The notes beneath the pieces were generated by a model. It searched no databases. It saw only the letters and a program-made list of their open reading frames with translations, and was not told where the DNA came from. From Beijerinckiaceae bacterium (GTDB lineage: Bacteria > Pseudomonadota > Alphaproteobacteria > Rhizobiales > Beijerinckiaceae): DNA of 40,881 nucleotides. The stretch is taken from contig CANJWR010000017.1 of NCBI GenBank assembly GCA_947478455.1, forward strand, positions 1 through 40,881, written 5' to 3'. Of the stretch, positions 8,755 through 15,700 are shown piece by piece (position 1 is the stretch's first letter; the number at the start of each line of letters is the position of its first letter). Position numbers and translations under genes: made by a program.

Positions 8755-9924
8755 ATGACTTTGACCGCCCCGCTCAGCGATAGCGAAAAGCGCGATTTGG
8801 GGGCCATCCGCACCCGTATGCTGGAATGGCTGCGCGGCCCGGCCTTCGACATCTGGTTCAATGTCGGACGCGATCTCGAAGGCGGCGGCTATTTCGAAAC
8901 CATCGGGCTGGACGGCAAGCCTGTGGTCGAGAACAAGCGCGTGCGGGTGTCGGCCCGGCAGGTCTATTGTTACGCGCAGGCGCAGCGCCTCGGTTGGGGC
9001 GGCGACTGGCGCGAGGGCGTCGAGCACGGCTTCCGTTTCCTGCTCACCACAGGGCTGAGGCCGGACCATAGTCTGCGCCATATCGTGACTCGCGACGGCA
9101 AGGTCGTGAACGACGGGCCGGATCTTTACGATCAGGCGTTCCTGCTTCTGGCGCTGGCCGAGACATTCCGTGCGACCGGCGACGAGACCTACCGCGACTT
9201 TGCGCGCGGATTGCTCGACTGGATGCGCGCCAATTTTCGTCATCCGGAAGCGGGCTTCTACGACGCGTTGAACCAGCGCGAAATCTTGCGATCCAATCCG
9301 CACATGCACATGTTTGAATGCGCACTGGCGTGGATCGGGATCGATCCCGACGGTCCGTGGTTCGAACTCGCCGAGGAACTCGCCGGCCTTTGCCGCAAGC
9401 GTTTCGTGCGGGCATCCGATGGCGGACTGCTCGAAACATTCGACCGGAACTGGGAGCCCGTCACAGATTCGACGGCGCTGATCGAACCGGGCCACCAGTT
9501 CGAATGGGCGTGGCTGCTGATGAAATGGGAAAGCGCGGGCGGCGCGCCCTGCGCCGACATCTACAGCCGCTTCTACAACATCGGCGACCGCTACGGCATT
9601 TGCCCGACGCGCCGCGTCGCCATCGATGCGCTGAAGATGTCGCTCGAATGGGCGGGCCCTCAGGCGCGACTCTGGCCGCAGACGGAGCGGCTCAAATCAA
9701 GTCTCGCATTTGCCGAACGCAGCACGGGCGATGAGCGCGCGCGTTACATCGCCAACGCGACCGAGGCCGCCGCAACCCTGTGGGGTTATTTTGAGGGGCT
9801 GCAGCCCGGATTATGGCGCGACAAGCTGCGCGGCGACGGTTCGTTCGTTGAGGAGCCCGCGCCCGCAAGCACATTTTATCATATCGTCTGTGCGATCTCG
9901 GAACTCGACGCGTTCGAAGTCTAA
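8755..9924 (+). CDS. AGE-family epimerase/isomerase (N-acylglucosamine 2-epimerase / mannose isomerase type)
   Basis: 389 aa from the ATG with GAGG ~7 bp upstream; an in-frame GTG at 8707 is less likely. The alpha/alpha-barrel family is shown by FDIWFNVGRDLEGGGYFE (~32-48), RVSARQVYCYAQAQRLGW (~64-81), DLYDQAFLLLALAE (~123-136), NPHMHMFECALAW with His183/His185/Glu188, and EPGHQFEWAWLL with His247 and Glu250, followed by a C-terminal STFYHIVCA. These His and Glu residues are the usual acid/base and substrate contacts in N-acylglucosamine 2-epimerase, cellobiose epimerase and mannose isomerase. The exact sugar cannot be told. The gene leads into mtnP 23 bp downstream and may be cotranscribed. 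Confidence 0.87.
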   Translation: MTLTAPLSDSEKRDLGAIRTRMLEWLRGPAFDIWFNVGRDLEGGGYFETIGLDGKPVVENKRVRVSARQVYCYAQAQRLGWGGDWREGVEHGFRFLLTTGLRPDHSLRHIVTRDGKVVNDGPDLYDQAFLLLALAETFRATGDETYRDFARGLLDWMRANFRHPEAGFYDALNQREILRSNPHMHMFECALAWIGIDPDGPWFELAEELAGLCRKRFVRASDGGLLETFDRNWEPVTDSTALIEPGHQFEWAWLLMKWESAGGAPCADIYSRFYNIGDRYGICPTRRVAIDALKMSLEWAGPQARLWPQTERLKSSLAFAERSTGDERARYIANATEAAATLWGYFEGLQPGLWRDKLRGDGSFVEEPAPASTFYHIVCAISELDAFEV

Positions 9925-9947
9925 CCGGATAAACAAGCGGAACTCAC

Positions 9948-10823
9948 ATGACCAAAGCCATTGTTGGCATCATCGGCGGCTCGGGCGTTTACGATCTGCC
10001 GGGCCTCGAAGACCTGCGCGAAGAAAGAGTTTCAACCCCATGGGGTGAACCCTCCGACGCGTTGCGCTTCGGCCGGATCGGCAATACGCAGGCGGTGTTT
10101 CTCCCCCGCCACGGACGCGGGCATCGTCTGTCGCCGGACGGCATCAACTATCGCGCCAATATCGACGCCATGAAGCGCGTCGGAGTCACCGATATTGTAT
10201 CAGTTTCTGCCTGCGGGTCATTCAAGCCGGAGCTTTATCCGGGCCTGTTCGTTCTGGTTGATCAGTTTGTTGACCGCACGGTCGGCCGCAAGTCGAGCTT
10301 CTACGGCAACGGCTTTGTGGCGCATGTCTCAATGGCGCATCCGGTTGCACCCCTCTTGCAGGACCGTATCGAGGCTGCCGCTAAAGCCGAAAACATCGCC
10401 TGCGTGCGCGGCGGAACCTATGTCTGCATGGAAGGACCGCAATTTTCCAGCTATGCGGAATCCCTCACCTACAAGGGGCTTGGATACGACGTGATCGGCA
10501 TGACCGCCATGCCCGAGGCGAAACTCGCTCGCGAGGCGGAGATATCCTACGCCACCATTGCGATGGTGACCGATTACGATTGCTGGCATCCTGAACATGG
10601 CGCAGTTGACGTCGCCTCTGTCATCAAGGTCGTGCATGAAAATGCCGCGAAGGCCGCAGGCTTGTTGACGCGGCTCCTGCGTGATTTCCCGGCAGAACAC
10701 CAGCCTTGCCCGGTCGGTTCTGACTGTGCGCTCGATGTTGCGGTGATGACGGCGCCATCGGCGCGCGATCCCGAAGTGCTCAAAAAGCTTGATGCAGTCG
10801 CGGGGCGCGTGTTGCGCGGGTGA
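9948..10823 (+). CDS. mtnP: S-methyl-5'-thioadenosine phosphorylase
   Basis: 291-aa nucleoside phosphorylase family II enzyme that splits methylthioadenosine with phosphate to adenine and methylthioribose-1-phosphate, cytosolic, in methionine salvage and polyamine recycling. The N-terminal GIIGGSGVYDLPGLE, the phosphate-binding FLPRHGRGHRLSP, the strand VSVSACGSFKPE, the central GTYVCMEGPQFSS with the base/ribose contacts, and VIGMTAMPEAKLAREAE are all intact, and the C-terminal purine-site Asp motif VTDYDCWH is present. Length is normal for MTAP. It is followed by apt, which uses the released adenine, so the two genes form a coherent salvage unit. Confidence 0.95.
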   Translation: MTKAIVGIIGGSGVYDLPGLEDLREERVSTPWGEPSDALRFGRIGNTQAVFLPRHGRGHRLSPDGINYRANIDAMKRVGVTDIVSVSACGSFKPELYPGLFVLVDQFVDRTVGRKSSFYGNGFVAHVSMAHPVAPLLQDRIEAAAKAENIACVRGGTYVCMEGPQFSSYAESLTYKGLGYDVIGMTAMPEAKLAREAEISYATIAMVTDYDCWHPEHGAVDVASVIKVVHENAAKAAGLLTRLLRDFPAEHQPCPVGSDCALDVAVMTAPSARDPEVLKKLDAVAGRVLRG

Positions 10824-10877
10824 TGTCGCGCACGACTGAGTGTGCTATGCCGTTCCTGTCAGCAGGGACTTTTGCGC

Positions 10878-11423
10878 ATGAACAACAAGCCGCCAGTCAG
10901 CCTCAAGGACGCGATCCGTACGATACCGGACTATCCCAAGGCCGGCATCCAGTTTCGCGACATCACCACATTGTTGGGCAACGCGCAGGCGTTTCGCCGC
11001 GCCGTGGACGAACTCGTTCAGCCCTGGGCCGGCGCGAAGATCGACAAGGTCGCCGGCATGGAGGCGCGCGGGTTCATTCTGGGCGGCGCTGTGGCGCATC
11101 AATTGTCCGCCGGCTTCGTGCCGATCCGCAAGAAGGGCAAACTGCCCTGGACCAAGGTGTCGATCGCCTATTCGCTCGAATACGGCCTCGACGAAATGGA
11201 AATGCATCAGGACGCAGTGGCGCCCGGAGAGCGTGTCATTCTGATTGACGATCTGATCGCCACCGGCGGAACCGCCGAGGGCGCTGTCAAGTTACTGAAG
11301 CAGATCGGCGCGGATGTCGTGGCCGCCTGTTTCGTTATCGACCTTCCGGCCTTGGGCGGCGCTGAAAAAATCCGCTCCCTCGGCGTCCCGGTGCGAACAT
11401 TGATGGCCTTTGACGGCCACTGA
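10878..11423 (+). CDS. apt: Adenine phosphoribosyltransferase
   Basis: 181-aa cytosolic enzyme making AMP from adenine and PRPP. The start [20 protein letters not shown] aligns with the usual APRT N terminus; an upstream in-frame ATG at 10842 would add 12 residues. The conserved [18 protein letters not shown] (15-32), the [13 protein letters not shown] loop (57-69) and the PRPP motif [14 protein letters not shown] (~120-133) are intact. It lies 54 bp after mtnP, on the same strand, so adenine released from methylthioadenosine can be recycled directly. Confidence 0.95.
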   Translation: MNNKPPVSLKDAIRTIPDYPKAGIQFRDITTLLGNAQAFRRAVDELVQPWAGAKIDKVAGMEARGFILGGAVAHQLSAGFVPIRKKGKLPWTKVSIAYSLEYGLDEMEMHQDAVAPGERVILIDDLIATGGTAEGAVKLLKQIGADVVAACFVIDLPALGGAEKIRSLGVPVRTLMAFDGH

Positions 11424-11461
11424 CTTTCGCCTGCCCCGCTTGCACTCTGGAGACTACGCGC

Positions 11462-12547
11462 ATGGCGTCTAACGCATCGATTCTGCATACCCCGTTCAGT
11501 CTCGGCTCCCTGACCCTCCCCAACCGCATCGTGATGGCGCCGCTGACGCGCAATCGCGCCGATGAAGACACGCTCGCCCCGACCGACCTCGCTGTCGAAT
11601 ATTATCGCCAGCGCGCCAGCGCCGGCCTGATCATCACCGAGGCCACGCAGATCAGCCAGCAGGGGCAGGGTTATATGCAGACGCCCGGCATCTATTCGGA
11701 CGCACAGGTGGAAGGCTGGTCGCGCGTGACCGACGCCGTACACAAGGAAGGCGGGCGCATCTTCCTGCAGCTCTGGCATGTTGGTCGCGTTTCTCATATC
11801 TCGCTGCAGCCCAACGGCGATTCGCCGGTCGCCCCGAGCCCGCTCGCCGCCAATACCAAGACATTTCTTGCGAACGGCTTCGCGTCGGTTTCGGCGCCGC
11901 GTGCGCTGAAGTCGGAAGAAATCCCCGGCATCGTGCGCGACTATCTCAACGCCGCCGAAAACGCCAAGCGCGCCGGGTTTGATGGCGTCGAAATCCATGG
12001 CGCTAACGGTTATCTGATCGACCAGTTCCTGCGCGACGGCTCCAATCACCGCCATGATGCCTATGGCGGCTCGCTCGAGAACCGCGCGCGCTTTGCGGTC
12101 GAGGTGACCGAAGCCGTGCTGCGCGTATGGGAACCTTCCCGTGTCGGCTTCCGCATCTCGCCGGTTTCAACCGCCAATGACATGCGCGAACGCGATCCTG
12201 CCTCCATTTTCGGCTATCTGGTCAAGTGCCTCAATGCGCTGGGCATCGGCTATGTCCATTGCAATGAGTCTGCGCCGCCGGAAGACGCGGACTTTGATTT
12301 CGCAGCCCTCCGCAAGCTGTTCGGCAAGGCCTGGATCGCGAATTTCGACTATACGGCCGAGCGGGCCGCTCGGGCGATTACGGCAGGAAACGCCGATCTT
12401 GTCGCGTTCGGCAAATTGTTCATCGCCAACCCCGATCTGCCGGCCCGCTTTGCGGCGAATGCGGCGCTGAATACGCCGGATCAGGCGACATTCTACGGTG
12501 GCGGGGAAAAGGGCTACACCGACTATCCGGCGCTGTCGCAAGCCTGA
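11462..12547 (+). CDS. nemA: Old Yellow Enzyme family alkene/nitro reductase (NemA-like)
   Basis: 361-aa FMN-dependent NAD(P)H oxidoreductase. OYE marks in order: NRIVMAPLTRNRA (21-33), LQLWHVGRVSH (102-112), the substrate pair His179/Asn182 in VEIHGANGYLIDQFL, and the ring segment DAYGGSLENRARF (199-211), then the FMN-phosphate region near ITAGNADLVAFGKLFIANPD. The enzyme reduces activated C=C bonds, N-ethylmaleimide, nitrate esters or nitroaromatics. A CTGGAG site lies upstream of the ATG. It follows apt by 38 bp and converges with the YgiB-like gene, 3 bp apart. The symbol is by family resemblance; the physiological substrate is unknown. Confidence 0.9.
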   Translation: MASNASILHTPFSLGSLTLPNRIVMAPLTRNRADEDTLAPTDLAVEYYRQRASAGLIITEATQISQQGQGYMQTPGIYSDAQVEGWSRVTDAVHKEGGRIFLQLWHVGRVSHISLQPNGDSPVAPSPLAANTKTFLANGFASVSAPRALKSEEIPGIVRDYLNAAENAKRAGFDGVEIHGANGYLIDQFLRDGSNHRHDAYGGSLENRARFAVEVTEAVLRVWEPSRVGFRISPVSTANDMRERDPASIFGYLVKCLNALGIGYVHCNESAPPEDADFDFAALRKLFGKAWIANFDYTAERAARAITAGNADLVAFGKLFIANPDLPARFAANAALNTPDQATFYGGGEKGYTDYPALSQA

Positions 12548-12550
12548 GGC

Positions 12551-13186
12551 CTAATCCCGGCGGATGCGCTGCATCATGCTCGGGCTGACCGGATAACAGC
12601 CGAGGTCGTCGTCCTTGGACGACTTCGGCTCCAGAAGGGCGTTGCAATCGAAGCCCTTCTCAAATTTCGGCGGTGGCGGCAATGGCTCGCCTACGCCGTT
12701 TGGAACAGCGTCCCCGAAAGTCTGACCGGCTGCGCCGGCCACGCCGCGACCGCCGCTGCGGGCGAAGTTGCGGGCTGTGTCGAGACGCAGGATAGAACGC
12801 GGCCGAAAGCCCTGAGCAGACCTGCCGCCAGCCACCGGTAAAACCGTCATGTCGCGGTCGGACTTGACGGTGACGATGAACCCGGCCCGTTGCGGTACGA
12901 AATAAACGCCGCTGGATCCGGCAAATTCACCGATCATGCAGCGGTTGGCCCCAACAGACCTTTCGCAGGCCTCACGCGTCGGGAAATGCGGAACCTTCTC
13001 GTCGAATTCAGCGCCAGCGTTCAGGGAGGCGGCCCGGCACTGGTCGCCGCTCAGCACCTTGGCCGAACTGCAATGCTGCTCGTTGCCATAGCGATATGTC
13101 CCGCGCGCCGTATCCGCCAGCGCAGGCAGCGCCAGACAAAAAATACCGCCGCAGAAAATACCGCCAATGAGGGCAGGTCGCGCCAT
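12551..13186 (-). CDS. Exported YgiB/DUF1190-like protein
   Basis: 211 aa with a signal peptide (residues 1-24, ending PALADTARG). Four cysteines, Cys39, Cys50, Cys74 and Cys83, are spaced as in E. coli YgiB (DUF1190), with the shared pattern of a Cys pair, an Ala/Glu-rich helix, then PHFPTREACERSVGANRC. A further hydrophobic phrase YFVPQRAGFIV corresponds to the WMPLMAG-like region. The C terminus is Gly/Pro-rich with PLPPPPKF and ends near MMQRIRRD. DUF1190 proteins are envelope proteins of uncertain role. The start is supported by GGAAGGAA just before the ATG. Confidence 0.7.
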   Translation of the reverse strand: MARPALIGGIFCGGIFCLALPALADTARGTYRYGNEQHCSSAKVLSGDQCRAASLNAGAEFDEKVPHFPTREACERSVGANRCMIGEFAGSSGVYFVPQRAGFIVTVKSDRDMTVLPVAGGRSAQGFRPRSILRLDTARNFARSGGRGVAGAAGQTFGDAVPNGVGEPLPPPPKFEKGFDCNALLEPKSSKDDDLGCYPVSPSMMQRIRRD

Positions 13187-13234
13187 TGTTCCTTCCAGCC
13201 TGATGGCGCTTCGCCTAACGGGTCAAAGAGCCTT

Positions 13235-13269
13235 TTTCATGACATCCGCGCGGGCGGACATTCATGAAA
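13235..13269. other. Large interrupted hairpin between CapA-like and YgiB-like genes
   Basis: Outer arms TTTCATGA (13235-13242) and TCATGAAA (13262-13269) enclose an inner stem TCCGC (13245-13249) / GCGGA (13254-13258) with a GCGG loop. It lies ~115 bp past the CapA-like stop and ~50 bp before the YgiB-like start on the same strand. It could be a terminator, or a protein-binding site controlling the downstream gene. Confidence 0.4.
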
Positions 13270-13382
13270 GTACCGGATAAGGACACATCTTCCCGGTTAA
13301 CGAGTGGTAAACCCGCCGGGCAAAATTCGTCAATTCCCGAAATTGGGGATCAAACGGTCAGGAGGTGCAGCGTCTGTTGCGA

Positions 13383-14744
13383 CTAAAGCGTGATCACGCC
13401 GGTCCCGTTCCGGTTCTCGACCTTCGTTCCATATTGCTTCGACAGGCGCGCCACGCGGTCGATCACCCGTGAGCGGATCGGGTCCGCCGCCAACACCGGC
13501 CGGCCGCGCTGGCTGCGCGGCAGGCCGAAGCCGAGATCGATCGGATGGACGCGGACTTCCGAAAGCTTACCGCTTGTGAAGTGGCAGGTGACGGTGAAGT
13601 TCTCCCAGAAACCCGCATGGGCCTCGTGCCCCTTCTTGCCGCCGTCCGTGCGCGCGTGCAGGAAGTCCGACGGCGTTGCGTTGGGGCCCAGTCCGAAGCG
13701 GCTGTAGGCCGTCTCGGGGAAGAATGGCAGCGTCTCATTCTGCATGATGAAATTGCCGAGCGAATAGAAGATCGGCTTTCCTTTGTAGATCTCGATCCCG
13801 AGCGGCGTATGTGACCCGTGTCCGGCGAACACATCGGCGCCGGCGTCGATCACCTGACGGGCGAAATCAGGAATGAAATCGGCAGGCTCTTCGAGTTCGA
13901 TGCGTGTGCGAGCCTTTGCCTGACTTTTCTGTGAGAAGTCGTGGGTGTGGAAGCTCACCACAACCCAGTCGGCCATGCGGCGTGCTTCCTTCACCCAGCG
14001 GATGATGTCGTCAATATCGTCCTGATCGGCGGTCGCAGTTGCGCTGAACGTTTCACCCCGCACGAAGTCTGTGCCAAACGCGTTCATCTTGCCGACGCCA
14101 CTCGCGCCAAGTTCTGACGCTGCGTAGAAATGCGTGGCGTCGCGTTCGCGCGTGCGCTCAAAGCCAAGCTCGCGGCCGATGCGTTGCAGGGCGTTGAAGC
14201 CTTCATCATCCACCGTGTAGGTGACCTTGGTGGAGAAGGGAGAAACGCCCGGACGTCCGACAATATCCTGCCGCTGCGCGCCGGCCGCATTCCAGGGCCG
14301 ATAAGTGGCGGTCGTGCCCAGCAGCGCGACGCGTCCATTCTTTGTATCGAGATAGCGCGCCATGCGGGCTTCTGCGAGGTTCTTGCCCGAGCCGGCATGG
14401 ACAATGCCGGCCTCGTCCAGATGCTTGATGGTCGCCATCAACCCATCGCGACCATAATCGAACATATGGTTGTTGGCGCAATTGACCATGTTGATGCCCA
14501 TCCACTTGAAATCTTCAAGCAGTTCAGGCGGCGTGGTCATGAAAGTGCCGCGCGTGATGCCGGGCTCGCCCTCGTTCCAGTTGCGCACAACGGTTTCGAG
14601 ATTGACGAAGCCAACGTCGCAATCGCGGATGATCTTGACGAGATCCAGATAGGCGGGCTCATCAAAAATGCTGAGCTTGCGCGTCAACAGGCTGTCGCCA
14701 CTTAGGGCAATGCTGAAATTTCCGGCTTCCGAAGCATAGGTCAT
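13383..14744 (-). CDS. CapA-family protein (poly-gamma-glutamate synthesis enzyme/metallophosphatase fold)
   Basis: 453 aa from the ATG of MTYASEAGNFSIALSGDSLL, with GAGG upstream; a longer frame exists but lacks a site. The CapA/PgsA domain (calcineurin-like) is shown by SGDSLLTRKLS (~15-25), VGFVNLETVV (~43-52), MVNCANNHMFDYGRDGL (~85-101), the strand WVVVSFHTHD (~260) and FAGHGSHTPLGIEIYKGK with YSLGNFIM. No membrane anchor or signal peptide is evident, unlike PgsA of Bacillus, so it is probably cytosolic. No capB/capC/pgsB gene is near. It is the last gene of a run with the racemase-fold protein (63 bp upstream), so a role in the same metabolite pathway, rather than capsule synthesis, is likely (inference). 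Confidence 0.85.
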   Translation of the reverse strand: MTYASEAGNFSIALSGDSLLTRKLSIFDEPAYLDLVKIIRDCDVGFVNLETVVRNWNEGEPGITRGTFMTTPPELLEDFKWMGINMVNCANNHMFDYGRDGLMATIKHLDEAGIVHAGSGKNLAEARMARYLDTKNGRVALLGTTATYRPWNAAGAQRQDIVGRPGVSPFSTKVTYTVDDEGFNALQRIGRELGFERTRERDATHFYAASELGASGVGKMNAFGTDFVRGETFSATATADQDDIDDIIRWVKEARRMADWVVVSFHTHDFSQKSQAKARTRIELEEPADFIPDFARQVIDAGADVFAGHGSHTPLGIEIYKGKPIFYSLGNFIMQNETLPFFPETAYSRFGLGPNATPSDFLHARTDGGKKGHEAHAGFWENFTVTCHFTSGKLSEVRVHPIDLGFGLPRSQRGRPVLAADPIRSRVIDRVARLSKQYGTKVENRNGTGVITL

Positions 14745-14807
14745 GTGAACCTCGTCAAACTGAAATGGGGATCTGGCGACGCGCAAAACGCGCCGCTGAT
14801 TTTTGCA

Positions 14808-15581
14808 TCAAAGCTTGTTGGTGAAGTCCGCGTAATTGAGTTTCGTGCGCGGATAGGTGATGCCGCTCTGGGTCATCTTCAGGTCGATGCAGGCTTCGGC
14901 GAAACGAATGCCGATGGCCTTGGTGTTCAACACCTGAATGCCGGTTTCGCGCGCCAGATCGTCGGGATTGACCACATAGGGAATCAGCGCGCCGCCCAGC
15001 GGCAGAATGATTTCGGCGCCGTTGGCCATCATCTTCTTGATCAGTTTCACCGTGATGTCGAAAATCTCGTCCTTGCGCTTCTGTACATCGACGTAAACCC
15101 CGATGGGCTGGATCTCGGTGACGAAACGATCAAGCCCCAGTGTGCGCATGTGGCGCCATGTGTATGGCACATGCGGCCCGAGCGGCACTGTCACGCCGAC
15201 CTTGTCGGCCAGTGTCAAAGCGGCGTGCATCGTGGTGCGCAGCAGGCCAATGACCGGAATATCGACAGCCAGTCGTCCGCCGTCGACGCCGGGATCGAAT
15301 GTGTTTGACGAGATGACGGCGTCATAGCCGTTCTGCGCCGCCCAGAAAATCTTGCGCACGATGGAAGGCGTTTCCATCATGTGATGCAGGCCGTTCAGAT
15401 GGCTCTGCGCCCCGATTGTGTTGAAGAGCTGCGAACCTTCGTAATCGTCCGGAAAACCGATTTCCACATGGGTGCCGGCGGTCGCATAGGAATTAAGCTG
15501 CTTCTCGATCTTCTCGACTTCGTAGGGAGGGCCCTTGTCGCCTTTGCGCGGAGCCTGATTGAGGAACAGAATCTTTCTCAT
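14808..15581 (-). CDS. Asp/Glu/hydantoin racemase-fold protein lacking both catalytic cysteines
   Basis: 257 aa related to the aspartate/glutamate/hydantoin racemase superfamily (MRKILFLNQAP start; tandem alpha/beta lobes; segment DAVISSNTFDPGVDGGRL, residues 87-104, corresponding to the CFGDPG-type motif of hydantoin racemases). Members normally use two cysteines. Here the first position reads Asn93/Thr94, and the second lobe reads EIILPLGGALIPY (~190-202), with no Cys. The only cysteine is Cys231 near the C terminus, outside either site. It is therefore not a standard racemase; it may be a decarboxylase-like or lyase-like variant, or a binding protein. GGGAG precedes the ATG. It lies between the acyl-CoA synthetase and CapA-like genes on the same strand. 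Confidence 0.75.
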   Translation of the reverse strand: MRKILFLNQAPRKGDKGPPYEVEKIEKQLNSYATAGTHVEIGFPDDYEGSQLFNTIGAQSHLNGLHHMMETPSIVRKIFWAAQNGYDAVISSNTFDPGVDGGRLAVDIPVIGLLRTTMHAALTLADKVGVTVPLGPHVPYTWRHMRTLGLDRFVTEIQPIGVYVDVQKRKDEIFDITVKLIKKMMANGAEIILPLGGALIPYVVNPDDLARETGIQVLNTKAIGIRFAEACIDLKMTQSGITYPRTKLNYADFTNKL

Positions 15582-15700
15582 GCGGTTGACTCCCGGTAAG
15601 GCGCGAACGCGCCGATGTTATTTCTTGGCGGGCGTTTGCGTCCCGCTCATCCGCTCATGCGGAAACTCGCGCTCTCAGTCTGGCGTTTTCAACCAGACGG

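Noticed and set aside
13383-14744. Capsule or poly-glutamate synthesis locus
   Set aside because: Only a CapA-like protein without membrane anchor is present; no CapB/CapC or PgsBC partner genes are nearby.
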